A program made the position numbers and the translations under genes. 21,870 nt of DNA from Clostridia bacterium (GTDB taxonomy: Bacteria > Bacillota > Clostridia > Oscillospirales > Acutalibacteraceae): positions 1-21,870 of the forward strand of contig JAKSQR010000012.1 of assembly GCA_024404065.1 (NCBI GenBank), given 5' to 3'. Below, in pieces: positions 13,604-21,814 of this stretch (position 1 is its first letter; each line of letters begins with the position of its first letter). The notes beneath the pieces were generated by a model. It was given only the letters and a program-made list of their open reading frames with translations, made no database searches and was not told the DNA's origin.

Positions 13604-14803
13604 ATGTTAACACTTGACAGGGTATATAAGGCACGCAGGGTGCTTGAGGAGGTTATCCGTAAAACAGATATGATAGCCGCCCCTAAGCTTCATCCTGAAG
13701 CAAATGTGTATCTTAAAACTGAAAACCTTCAGGTAACAGGCTCCTTCAAGGTTCGTGGCTCATATTTCAAAATAAGCCAGCTTTCCGATGAGGATAAGGC
13801 AAAGGGCGTAATTGCCTGCTCAGCAGGTAACCATGCTCAGGGCGTTGCCCTTGCTGCTACAAGAAATGGTATTAAGTCCATTATCTGCCTGCCTGATGGC
13901 GCTCCCATCAGCAAGGTGGAGGCTACAAAAAAATATGGTGCAGAGGTTTGCCTTGTAAAGGGCGTTTATGATGACGCCTACAAAAAGGCAATAGAGCTTC
14001 GTGACGCAAACGGCTACACCTTTATTCACCCCTTCAATGACGATGATGTTATTGCAGGTCAGGGCACAATCGGTCTTGAAATTCTTGATCAGCTTCCTGA
14101 TGTGGATGTAGTTGTAGTGCCTATCGGTGGCGGCGGACTTATAGCAGGCGTTGCCTACGCAATAAAGCAGCTTAAGCCCAACTGTAAAATTTACGGTGTT
14201 CAGGCAGCAGGTGCTCCCTCAATGGAAAAGAGCATTGTAGATAACGAGATTATCACCCTTCCAGGTGTTAATACCATTGCAGATGGTATTGCCGTTAAAA
14301 CTCCCGGTGATTTGACATACGAGCTTGTAAAGCAGTATGTAGATGGCATTGTAACTGTATCAGATGATGAGATTGCCCTTGCAATTCTCACCCTTCTTGA
14401 GCAGCAGAAGCTTATTGCAGAGGGCGCAGGCGCAGTACCCATTGCCGCAGTTATGAATGGCAAAATTCCTGATATAGATGGCAAAAATGTTTGCTGCCTT
14501 GTATCAGGCGGTAACATTGATGTTACAATACTTTCAAGAGTTATTGAGAGAGGTCTTAAAATGGGCGGCAGAACAGCCGACATTGTTATTGCTCTTTCAG
14601 ATAAACCAGGTCAGCTTGCAGGCGTAAGCCAGATAGTTGCAGAGCAGGGCGCAAACGTTGTATCTGTAAACTATGACTCAACTGACCTTGATATGAATAT
14701 TACAGACTGCTATCTTAAGATTGGCGTAGAAACAAGAAACTTTGAGCATATTGTAGCTGTCAAGAAGGCTCTTACAGATGCAGGCTTCAAGGTTTGTGAC
14801 TGA
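13604..14803 (+). CDS. ilvA: Threonine ammonia-lyase (dehydratase) with single ACT domain
   Basis: A PLP enzyme that deaminates threonine to 2-oxobutanoate, the entry to isoleucine. It has about 399 residues. The PLP lysine is Lys49 in GSFKVRG, the cofactor phosphate loop is IGGGGLIAG, and CSAGNHAQG is also typical. The C-terminal ~75 residues (SDKPGQLAGV...) form one ACT domain. This is the ~400-residue single-ACT class, shorter than the 514-residue enterobacterial biosynthetic enzyme. I choose the ATG at 13604 over an in-frame GTG at 13601 because GAGGT then lies 8 bases upstream instead of 5. The context (BCAA operon, followed by ridA) argues for a biosynthetic role. Confidence 0.93.
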   Translation: MLTLDRVYKARRVLEEVIRKTDMIAAPKLHPEANVYLKTENLQVTGSFKVRGSYFKISQLSDEDKAKGVIACSAGNHAQGVALAATRNGIKSIICLPDGAPISKVEATKKYGAEVCLVKGVYDDAYKKAIELRDANGYTFIHPFNDDDVIAGQGTIGLEILDQLPDVDVVVVPIGGGGLIAGVAYAIKQLKPNCKIYGVQAAGAPSMEKSIVDNEIITLPGVNTIADGIAVKTPGDLTYELVKQYVDGIVTVSDDEIALAILTLLEQQKLIAEGAGAVPIAAVMNGKIPDIDGKNVCCLVSGGNIDVTILSRVIERGLKMGGRTADIVIALSDKPGQLAGVSQIVAEQGANVVSVNYDSTDLDMNITDCYLKIGVETRNFEHIVAVKKALTDAGFKVCD

Positions 14804-14818
14804 TAAAGGAGAGATATT

Positions 14819-15190
14819 ATGGAATACGTAGCAACAAATAATGCTCCCGGTGCAATCGGCCCTTACTCACAGGCAGTTAAGGTTAATGGCCTTCTCTTTA
14901 CCTCAGGTCAGATTGCAATTAACCCTGCAACAGGCGCAGTTGAGGCTGATACCATTCAGGGTCAGACAGAGCAGGTTTGCAAAAATGTTAAGGCTATTGT
15001 GGAAGCAGCAGGCACATCAATGGATAAGGTTGTTAAAACAGTATGCTTCCTTGCTGATATTGCAGATTTTGCCGCATTCAACGAAATTTACGGCAACTAC
15101 TTTACCTCAAAGCCTGCCCGCTCCTGCGTGGCAGTAAAGGACCTTCCCAAGGGCGTTCTTTGTGAGGTTGAAGCTATTGCAGAGCTTTAA
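14819..15190 (+). CDS. ridA: RidA/YjgF enamine-imine deaminase
   Basis: A small cytosolic trimeric-type protein, 123 residues, that hydrolyses reactive enamine/imine products of PLP dehydratases such as IlvA to their keto acids. Key residues are present: Tyr16 (GPYSQAV), the FTSGQIA strand, Arg101 in PARSCVAVKDLPKG (the arginine that holds the substrate carboxylate) and Glu116 in the terminal VEAIAEL. AAAGGAG lies just upstream, 15 bases after ilvA, so the two are made together. This adjacency matches the known biochemistry of clearing 2-aminocrotonate and 2-aminoacrylate. No terminator follows. Confidence 0.94.
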   Translation: MEYVATNNAPGAIGPYSQAVKVNGLLFTSGQIAINPATGAVEADTIQGQTEQVCKNVKAIVEAAGTSMDKVVKTVCFLADIADFAAFNEIYGNYFTSKPARSCVAVKDLPKGVLCEVEAIAEL

Positions 15191-15203
15191 TATATAAAAA
15201 TAA

Positions 15204-15231
15204 TTGACTAATTAAAAATAAGTGGTACAAT
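15204..15231 (+). promoter_or_regulatory. Candidate internal promoter upstream of ilvB
   Basis: TTGACT (15204-15209) and TACAAT (15226-15231) are 16 bases apart in the 83-base gap after ridA, the largest gap in the operon. It would give a leader of about 36 bases before ilvB, with no T-box, so ilvBNCD could be expressed independently of the leucine switch. Confidence 0.6.
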
Positions 15232-15273
15232 ATAATTTAATCTTTATTTTATGTTTTTACCACGGAGGTAAAC

Positions 15274-16989
15274 ATGGCATCTAAAAAGAAAACAATTTAT
15301 TCTGGTTCCAGAATACTCTGTGAAACTCTTATTGAGCAGGGCGTTACAGATGTATTCGGTTACCCCGGTGGCCAGGTTATCAATATTTATGATGAGCTTT
15401 ATAAGGTAAGTGACAGGCTCAATCATGTTCTTTGCGCACATGAGCAGGGTGCTTCTCACGCTGCAGATGGTTATGCAAGAGCAACAGGTAAGGTTGGCGT
15501 ATGTATTGCCACCTCAGGCCCCGGCGCTACAAACCTTGTTACAGGTATTGCTACCGCTATGCTGGACTCCGTACCAATGGTTGCAATCACAGGTAACGTT
15601 CCCAATTCACTTATTGGTAAGGATGCTTTTCAGGAGGTTAACATTGTAGGTGTTACTCTCCCCATTACAAAGCACAATTTCTTTGTAAGTGATGTAAGCG
15701 AGCTTGCAGATACAATCCGTGAAGCTTTCAGAATTGCAAAATCCGGCAGACCAGGTCCCGTTCTTGTAGATATCCCCAAGGATGTTCAGGTAGCTACTTA
15801 TGAGTATGAGCCACAGCCCGTTGTGGATTATTACCCTGAGGAAGAGGCTGATGAGGCTGATATCCAGAAGGCAATAGAGCTTATCAACAAAGCTAAAAAG
15901 CCCTATATTTATATCGGCGGCGGCGCAGCTGCTTATGGTATGACAAAAGAGCTTATGGCATTTGCTGAAAAGATTGATGGCTATATCGGCTGTACATTTA
16001 TGGGCCTTTCCGTACTTCCTGATTCCTATGAGAGATACTTAGGTATGCAGGGCATGCACGGTCACTACGCATCATCTATGGCAAATAAGGATGCTGACCT
16101 TATTATCGGTATCGGTGTAAGATTCAGCGACAGAGCCACAGGTAATGTTTCAAAATATGCCAAAAAGGCAAAGATTATACAGATTGATACCGACCTTTCA
16201 GAAATTGATAAGAATGTAAAGGTTGACCTTGGTATCATCGGCAACATTCCCACCTCCTTCAAGAAGATAATGGATGGTGTTAATGAAGCAAAGCACCCAG
16301 ATTGGGCAAAGATGATAGAGGCTCACAAGGCAAAGGAAGAGGAGATTAAGCAGATTGACTTAGCCCTTCCCCGTGAGCACATGTCACCCAGAGTAATTTT
16401 TGACATCATCAATGATGTTAAGGATAAATCCACAGTTATTGCAACAGACGTTGGTCAGCACCAGATGTGGGCTGCTCAGTACACCAGATTTGAGGCAAAG
16501 AGAAGATTTGCTTCCAGCGGTGGTCTTGGCACAATGGGTTACGGTCTTGGTGCAGCAATCGGCGCAGCAATAGGCAGCGGCGATAAAACAGTACTTATCA
16601 CAGGCGACGGCAGCTTTGGTATGAACCTTAACGAAATGGCAACCCTTGCTGCATATAATGTACCCGTTGTAGTTATACTTCTTAACAACAGCGTTCTCGG
16701 TATGGTTCGTCAGTGGCAGACCTTATTCTTCGGTCAGAGATACTCAAACACTGAGCTTAATATAAGAAAGACAGATTTTGTTGCTCTTGCAAAGGCTTTT
16801 GGTGTAAACGGTACATTCGCAAAGGATGAGAAGGAGTTCAGAAAGGCCTTCACAAAGGCTATGAAGTTCAATGGTCCCTCATTTATTGAGGTTCCCGTTG
16901 ATAAGGATGAGCTTGTTCTTCCTATGCTTCCCCCCGGCGGTTCAGTTGATGATATGATTGCAACTAAAGAGGAGGCTTACAACAGATGA
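15274..16989 (+). CDS. ilvB: Acetolactate synthase, large (catalytic) subunit
   Basis: A TPP- and FAD-dependent enzyme joining two pyruvates, or pyruvate with 2-oxobutanoate, the common first step of valine/leucine and isoleucine synthesis. It has 571 residues. VFGYPGGQVINIYD opens the pyrimidine domain; the TPP-activating glutamate is Glu57 in CAHEQGASHAADGYARA; the TPP/Mg motif GDGSFGMNLNE starts at 444 and ends with the LLNNS segment. VRQWQ lies near the substrate site, typical of anabolic AHAS. GGAGG is 5 bases from the start. It overlaps ilvN by 4 bases. Confidence 0.96.
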   Translation: MASKKKTIYSGSRILCETLIEQGVTDVFGYPGGQVINIYDELYKVSDRLNHVLCAHEQGASHAADGYARATGKVGVCIATSGPGATNLVTGIATAMLDSVPMVAITGNVPNSLIGKDAFQEVNIVGVTLPITKHNFFVSDVSELADTIREAFRIAKSGRPGPVLVDIPKDVQVATYEYEPQPVVDYYPEEEADEADIQKAIELINKAKKPYIYIGGGAAAYGMTKELMAFAEKIDGYIGCTFMGLSVLPDSYERYLGMQGMHGHYASSMANKDADLIIGIGVRFSDRATGNVSKYAKKAKIIQIDTDLSEIDKNVKVDLGIIGNIPTSFKKIMDGVNEAKHPDWAKMIEAHKAKEEEIKQIDLALPREHMSPRVIFDIINDVKDKSTVIATDVGQHQMWAAQYTRFEAKRRFASSGGLGTMGYGLGAAIGAAIGSGDKTVLITGDGSFGMNLNEMATLAAYNVPVVVILLNNSVLGMVRQWQTLFFGQRYSNTELNIRKTDFVALAKAFGVNGTFAKDEKEFRKAFTKAMKFNGPSFIEVPVDKDELVLPMLPPGGSVDDMIATKEEAYNR

Positions 16990-17483
16990 AAAGTGTAATT
17001 GCTGTATATGTTGAAAACAAATATGGTGTACTTGCAAGAGTCTGCGGCCTTTTCCTCAGAAGAGGTTTCAACATTGATTCACTCACAGTAAGTGAAACTG
17101 AAGAAGAGGGCTACTCAAGAATCACCCTTACAACAGGTGACGATAAGGCTACACTCAAGCAGCTTGTTCGTCAGCTTGAAAAGCTTCACAATGTTAAGAA
17201 GGTTCAGGTTTTCAATAAGGAAACCACAGTTGAGCACGAGCTTCTCTTAGTTAAGATTAAAAACACAGAGAAGAACAGAAGTGAAGTAGTTGCAGTTGCA
17301 AGCATTTATGATGCAAAAATCGTTGACTACACAAACGATGCAATTATGATTGAGGTTACTGCAAGCGTTTCAAAGCTTAATGCCTTTATTGAGGTTATAA
17401 AGCCTATGGGCATTGTTGAAATGTGCAGAACAGGTGTTATTGCCCTTTCAAGAGGTAACGAAACACTTAAGGACCACAAATAA
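16986..17483 (+). CDS. ilvN: Acetolactate synthase, small (regulatory) subunit
   Basis: A 165-residue regulatory partner of IlvB. The N-terminal ACT domain (about 1-75) has the VENKYGVLARVCGLFLRRGFNIDSL pattern that binds valine in studied homologues; the rest is the second, subunit-contacting domain. The ATG overlaps the ilvB stop (ATGA), implying translational coupling of the two subunits. It could equally be named ilvH; bacteria with one isozyme use both names. Confidence 0.95.
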   Translation: MKSVIAVYVENKYGVLARVCGLFLRRGFNIDSLTVSETEEEGYSRITLTTGDDKATLKQLVRQLEKLHNVKKVQVFNKETTVEHELLLVKIKNTEKNRSEVVAVASIYDAKIVDYTNDAIMIEVTASVSKLNAFIEVIKPMGIVEMCRTGVIALSRGNETLKDHK

Positions 17484-17551
17484 TTTTGTTAAAAAGAGAC
17501 GAAAGCCTCTGATTATAAAGTAATAAATAATTTTTAAAGGAGATAATTATC

Positions 17552-18568
17552 ATGCAGAGAATTTTCTACCAGCAGGATTGTAATCTTGCAAAGCTTAGCG
17601 GCAAAACAGTTGCTATTATCGGCTACGGCTCACAGGGCCACGCACACGCACTTAACCTCAAGGAGTCCGGCGTTGACGTAATCGTTGGTCTTTATGAAGG
17701 TTCAAAGAGCTGGGCAAAGGCAGAGGCTGCTGGCCTTAAGGTTATGACAGCTGCTGACGCAGCAAAGAATGCTGACCTTATCATGATCCTCATCAACGAT
17801 GAGAAGCAGGCAAAGCTTTACAAAGAGAGCATTGAGCCCAACCTTTCAGAGGGTAAGACTCTTGCATTCGCACACGGCTTCAACATTCACTTCGGTTGCA
17901 TTAAGCCTCCCAAGAATGTTAACGTTATCATGATCGCTCCTAAGGGCCCCGGCCACACAGTAAGAAGCGAGTATCAGGCTGGCAAGGGCGTTCCTTGTCT
18001 TATCGCTGTTGAGCAGGATGCTACTGGCGATGCTCTTGAAATCGGTCTTGCTTATGCACTTGGTATCGGCGGCGCTCGTGCAGGCGTTCTTGAAACTAAC
18101 TTCAGAACTGAAACTGAAACTGACCTCTTTGGTGAGCAGGCAGTTCTTTGCGGCGGTGTTTGCGCACTTATGCAGGCTGGTTTTGAAACACTTTGCGAAG
18201 CTGGTTATGACCCCAGAAACGCTTACTTTGAGTGTATCCATGAGATGAAGCTTATCGTTGACCTTATTTACCAGAGCGGTTTTGAAGGCATGCGTTACTC
18301 AATCTCCAACACAGCTGAGTACGGCGATTACATCACAGGTCCTAAGATCATTACTGAAGAGACCAAGAAGGCTATGAAGAAGGTTCTTGCTGACATTCAG
18401 GATGGTTCATTCGCTAAGGAATTCCTCCTTGACATGAGCGATGCAGGTTCACAGGTTCACTTCAATGCTATGCGTAAGATCGCTGCTGAGCATCCCGCAG
18501 AAGTAGTTGGTAAGGAAATCCGTAAGCTCTACAGCTGGAGCGACGAAGACAAGCTCATCAACAACTAA
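17552..18568 (+). CDS. ilvC: Ketol-acid reductoisomerase, class I
   Basis: Isomerises and reduces acetolactate or acetohydroxybutyrate. The 338-residue length is the short class I form. The Rossmann motif GYGSQGHAHA is at 24-33; metal/catalytic residues are Asp191 and Glu195 (DLFGEQAVL), Glu227 and Glu231 (FECIHEM). The cofactor-specificity loop after strand beta-2 reads GLYEGSKSW (46-54); many NADPH enzymes have Arg where Tyr48 is here, so cofactor preference may differ. AAAGGAG precedes the ATG. The 68-base gap after ilvN contains a small GAAA-capped hairpin (about 17494-17509) without a T run, which is not a terminator. Confidence 0.96.
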   Translation: MQRIFYQQDCNLAKLSGKTVAIIGYGSQGHAHALNLKESGVDVIVGLYEGSKSWAKAEAAGLKVMTAADAAKNADLIMILINDEKQAKLYKESIEPNLSEGKTLAFAHGFNIHFGCIKPPKNVNVIMIAPKGPGHTVRSEYQAGKGVPCLIAVEQDATGDALEIGLAYALGIGGARAGVLETNFRTETETDLFGEQAVLCGGVCALMQAGFETLCEAGYDPRNAYFECIHEMKLIVDLIYQSGFEGMRYSISNTAEYGDYITGPKIITEETKKAMKKVLADIQDGSFAKEFLLDMSDAGSQVHFNAMRKIAAEHPAEVVGKEIRKLYSWSDEDKLINN

Positions 18569-18598
18569 TTATAAATAATCCAAAGGCGGAATTTTACA

Positions 18599-20269
18599 AT
18601 GATTAAAGATACAATAGTTGAGGGCTTTAATAATGCCCCTCACCGCAGTCTTTACCATGCACTTGGTCTTACCAAGGAAGAGCAGGAAAGACCTCTTATC
18701 GGTATTGTAAGTTCTTTTAACGAAATAGTTCCCGGCCACATGAACATTGACAAAATTGTTGATGCTGTTAAGCTGGGCGTAGCAATGGCAGGCGGTACAC
18801 CTATCGTATTCCCTGCAATTGCTGTATGCGACGGTATTGCCATGGGCCATACCGGTATGAAGTATTCACTTATTACCCGTGACCTTATTGCAGACTCTAC
18901 TGAGTGTATGGTAAATGCACACGGCTTTGACGGCCTTGTAATGGTACCTAACTGTGATAAGAACGTTCCCGGCCTTCTTATGGCTGCTGCAAGACTTAAT
19001 ATCCCCACTATCTTTGTAAGTGGTGGTCCTATGCTTGCAGGTCACGTAAATGGTAAAAAGACTTCACTCTCAAGCATGTTTGAGGCAGTTGGCGCTTACT
19101 CAGCAGGCAAAATTGATGATGAACAGCTCCGTATATGTGAAGAGGGCACCTGCCCCACCTGCGGCTCATGCTCAGGTATGTACACAGCTAACTCAATGAA
19201 CTGCCTTACTGAGGTACTTGGTATGGGTCTTAAGGGTAACGGCACTATTCCTGCTGTTTACTCATCCCGTATTGAGCTTGCTAAGCACGCAGGTATGCAG
19301 ATTATGGACCTTGTTAAGAAGGATATTAAGCCCAGAGATATTATGACTGCGGCTGCTATCCGCAATGCCCTTACTGCAGATATGGCACTTGGCTGCTCCA
19401 CAAACAGTATGCTTCATCTTCCCGCAATCGCAAATGAGTGCGGTGTTGAGTTTAATCTTGATATGGCTAATGAGGTTAGTGAACGTACACCTAACCTTTG
19501 CCACCTTGCTCCTGCAGGTCCCACCTATATGGAGGACCTTAACGAGGCAGGCGGTGTTTATGCCGTACTTAAAGAGCTTACTAAGCTTAACCTTCTTGAT
19601 ACATCAGTTATGACCTGCACAGGTAAGACCATGGCTGAGAATATTGAAGGTGCAGTTAATAAAGACAATACAGTTATCAGAACTGTTGATAACCCCTACA
19701 CTAAGACAGGCGGCATTGCTGTGCTCAAGGGCAATATTGCTCCTAACGGCTGTGTTGTTAAGCGTAGTGCAGTTGCTCCCGAAATGCTTCAGCATAGCGG
19801 CCCTGCAAAGGTATTCAACAGCGAAGAGGAATGCATTGCAGCTATCTACGGCGGCAAGATTGTTGCCGGTGACGTAGTAGTTATCAGATACGAAGGCCCT
19901 GCAGGCGGCCCCGGTATGAGAGAAATGCTTTCACCCACTTCAGCTATTGCTGGTATGGGTCTTGATAAGCAGGTTGCTCTTATTACAGATGGTCGTTTCT
20001 CAGGTGCTACAAGAGGTGCAAGTATCGGTCACGTTTCACCCGAGGCAGTAAGCGGTGGTTTAATCGCTTATGTTAAGGATGGTGACATCATCTCTATCAA
20101 TATTCCTGAGTATAAGATTTCACTTGATGTTAGTGATGAGGAAATTGCAAAGCGCAAAGAAACCATGACTATCACCAAGAAGGAAGGCATCAAGGGTGCC
20201 CTCCTCAGATACTCACAGATGGTTAGCTCTGCTGATAAGGGCGCTATCGTTAATAAATTTCTTGGATAA
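18599..20269 (+). CDS. ilvD: Dihydroxy-acid dehydratase
   Basis: An Fe-S enzyme making the 2-oxo acids that precede valine and isoleucine. It has 556 residues. Cluster-region cysteines are in NCDKNVPG (Cys119) and TCPTCGSCSGM (about 184-193). At the position where [2Fe-2S] plant and mycobacterial enzymes carry an extra Cys, this one has Gly in NEIVPGHMN (41-49), as in the E. coli [4Fe-4S] enzyme. I therefore infer the oxygen-sensitive [4Fe-4S] type, fitting an anaerobe. The C-terminal GPAGGPGMREM and DGRFSGATRGASIGHVSPEA blocks are standard. AAAGGCGG lies upstream. The next gene follows after 13 bases. Confidence 0.95.
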   Translation: MIKDTIVEGFNNAPHRSLYHALGLTKEEQERPLIGIVSSFNEIVPGHMNIDKIVDAVKLGVAMAGGTPIVFPAIAVCDGIAMGHTGMKYSLITRDLIADSTECMVNAHGFDGLVMVPNCDKNVPGLLMAAARLNIPTIFVSGGPMLAGHVNGKKTSLSSMFEAVGAYSAGKIDDEQLRICEEGTCPTCGSCSGMYTANSMNCLTEVLGMGLKGNGTIPAVYSSRIELAKHAGMQIMDLVKKDIKPRDIMTAAAIRNALTADMALGCSTNSMLHLPAIANECGVEFNLDMANEVSERTPNLCHLAPAGPTYMEDLNEAGGVYAVLKELTKLNLLDTSVMTCTGKTMAENIEGAVNKDNTVIRTVDNPYTKTGGIAVLKGNIAPNGCVVKRSAVAPEMLQHSGPAKVFNSEEECIAAIYGGKIVAGDVVVIRYEGPAGGPGMREMLSPTSAIAGMGLDKQVALITDGRFSGATRGASIGHVSPEAVSGGLIAYVKDGDIISINIPEYKISLDVSDEEIAKRKETMTITKKEGIKGALLRYSQMVSSADKGAIVNKFLG

Positions 20270-20282
20270 GAGGAATTAAGTT

Positions 20283-21467
20283 ATGACCGGGCAGGAATTA
20301 AAAGAATTGTACTTAGAATTAAATGCTGTAAGTATTTTCAGAGATATTATGGAGAGAGAGCCCATGTTACTTTTCAAAGGGCTTTCAGAGGTAGAAACAG
20401 CAGATGTAGGTACAAGGCTTAATCTGCTCGGTCAGTTTATTTTCTCATTAGCTGATTATAATTATTCATTCTCTGATTTTCTTCAGGATGCAATTTATAC
20501 TGATGAAAATAAATATATTGTTCTCAAGGCAAAGAAGGGCGAAATACCCGAAAGTGCCGAAAAGAATGCAGAGAATGAGCTGAAGCTTTTTACAAGCCTT
20601 ACAAAGCTTACTGCTGATGATTTGATTGAGGGATATGATGGTTATATTCCTCAGTTTGAAAATGAGTATATTGACTTTGTTGAAGGCTATAAGCAGCGCA
20701 TTGAAAAAATCAGTGATGTAGGTTACGGCATTTTTGCAGGCAGCAATATGTTCAGAGTGCAGGAGGGCGTTATTATGCCTGTTACTGTATCTGATGATAT
20801 TTCACCTGACAGATTTGTTGGCTATGAGGCTGAGCGCAAGCAGGTATTTGATAACACAGTTGCTCTTATTGAGGGTAAGCCCGCTGCAAATATCTTACTT
20901 TATGGTGATGCAGGCACAGGTAAATCCTCCACAGTAAAGGCATGTGCAAATTACTTTGCAGATAAGGGCGTAAGGCTTATTGAAATAAGAAAAGACCAGC
21001 TTTTCAGCCTTTCTGATATAATGGCTAAAATCAGCAGCAATCCACTTAAATTTATAATCTTTATTGATGACCTTTCATTCAATAAAAATGACGATTGCTT
21101 CAGTATGCTTAAGGCTGCACTTGAGGGCAGCGCATCTGCCCTTGCAAATAATGCAGTTATATATGCAACAAGCAACAGAAGGCATATTGTTAAGGAGAGC
21201 TTTGCAGACCGCAGCACAGACCAGGATGATATACATCATAATGATACTGTTCAGGAGCTTCTCTCACTTTCAGACAGATTTGGCTTAACAGTTTACTTTG
21301 AAAAGCCTAATAAAAAATTATATCTTGATATTGTTCACGCTATGGCAGAAAAGAATGGCATAGAAATGGATTACTCCGATATGGATATCCTTGCAGAGCG
21401 CTTCGCACTTAATAAGGGCAGCCGCTCACCAAGAACTGCAGAGCATTTTGTGGACAGCCTGATATAA
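20283..21467 (+). CDS. DUF815-type AAA+ ATPase
   Basis: A 394-residue protein. Residues 1-170 form an uncharacterised helical N-terminal region. Residues about 171-394 are an AAA+ module: Walker A GDAGTGKSS (208-216), Walker B FIIFIDD (257-263), sensor-1-like ATSNRRH (295-301), an arginine-finger candidate in LSDRFG (Arg332) and a sensor-2-like NKGSRSPRTAEHF near the end. The combination, with the SPDRFVGYEAER entry before the ATPase core, matches the DUF815 family, whose role is unknown to me. It starts 13 bases after ilvD with GAGGA upstream, and the operon terminator follows its stop. It is therefore the last gene of the branched-chain operon, though no biosynthetic role is evident. Confidence 0.85.
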   Translation: MTGQELKELYLELNAVSIFRDIMEREPMLLFKGLSEVETADVGTRLNLLGQFIFSLADYNYSFSDFLQDAIYTDENKYIVLKAKKGEIPESAEKNAENELKLFTSLTKLTADDLIEGYDGYIPQFENEYIDFVEGYKQRIEKISDVGYGIFAGSNMFRVQEGVIMPVTVSDDISPDRFVGYEAERKQVFDNTVALIEGKPAANILLYGDAGTGKSSTVKACANYFADKGVRLIEIRKDQLFSLSDIMAKISSNPLKFIIFIDDLSFNKNDDCFSMLKAALEGSASALANNAVIYATSNRRHIVKESFADRSTDQDDIHHNDTVQELLSLSDRFGLTVYFEKPNKKLYLDIVHAMAEKNGIEMDYSDMDILAERFALNKGSRSPRTAEHFVDSLI

Positions 21468-21470
21468 CTT

Positions 21471-21498
21471 AAAAGACGCCGGTTAAGGCGTCTTTTTT
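21471..21498 (+). terminator. Terminator at the end of the leu-ilv operon
   Basis: A perfect 10-bp stem (21471-21480 with 21487-21496) with loop GGTTAA and a run of six T residues, 4 bases after the ATPase stop codon. It is the first clear terminator since the T-box leader, so the operon is about 12.4 kb. Confidence 0.9.
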
Positions 21499-21562
21499 AA
21501 TATCTGAAAAAACAAAAAGTAAAAATAATAAGGATAATTTCAGAAAAAATTTGCAATTTTAC

Positions 21563-21591
21563 TTGACAAGTTAGCATATGCTAACTATAAT
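21563..21591 (+). promoter_or_regulatory. Consensus sigma-A promoter for the Cys-rich small protein
   Basis: A perfect TTGACA (21563-21568) and TATAAT (21586-21591) with the optimal 17-base spacer. With no control this would be a very strong promoter; the spacer is filled by a palindrome, implying repression. Confidence 0.85.
21569..21586. promoter_or_regulatory. 18-bp palindromic operator inside the promoter spacer
   Basis: AGTTAGCATATGCTAACT is a perfect palindrome filling the gap between the -35 and -10 boxes. A bound dimer would block RNA polymerase. The TTAGC/GCTAA half-sites recall operators of DtxR-family metal repressors, and the controlled gene is iron-transport-associated, so an iron-dependent repressor is the likely ligand. 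The identity of the regulator is inference. Confidence 0.7.
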
Positions 21592-21649
21592 ATAGATGTA
21601 GAAAACAAGAGTAAATATAAAATGATTACAAAGTGAAAGGAAGATGGGA

Positions 21650-21814
21650 ATGACCTGGTTAATGGCAAATATAGGCACAATAGTTGTGGCAGTAATTCTT
21701 GCAATAGTTGTTACTGCTGTTATAGCTAAAATGGTTAAGAATAAAAAGCAGGGCAAATCTTCCTGTGGTTGTGGCTGCGAAAGCTGTGCAATGAAGGGCG
21801 AATGCCACAAATAA
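21650..21814 (+). CDS. FeoB-associated-type Cys-rich membrane protein
   Basis: A 54-residue protein: one membrane helix (about residues 8-26, after MTWLMANIGT), a short Lys-rich stretch, then a Cys-rich tail CGCGCESCAMKGECHK with five cysteines. This is the layout of the small FeoB-associated Cys-rich membrane proteins encoded beside ferrous iron transporters in Firmicutes; the tail may bind Fe(II) on the inner face. I prefer the ATG at 21650 because AGGA lies 8 bases upstream; an in-frame ATG at 21644 would be only 2 bases from it. feoA/feoB are not in the window but could follow beyond the right edge, since no terminator is seen after the stop. Confidence 0.8.
   Translation: MTWLMANIGTIVVAVILAIVVTAVIAKMVKNKKQGKSSCGCGCESCAMKGECHK

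Noticed and set aside
15222..15263. Inverted repeat GTGGTA...TACCAC ahead of ilvB, next to the ribosome binding site
   Set aside because: The left arm would lie upstream of the predicted transcript start for the internal promoter and the arms are 30 bases apart, so RBS sequestration is not convincing.
17494..17509. Hairpin between ilvN and ilvC, with an 11-nt match to the complement of the T-box terminator arm (8956-8966)
   Set aside because: Only four or five base pairs, no T run and no T-box core nearby. The match is short and probably chance, so neither a second T-box nor a terminator is supported.
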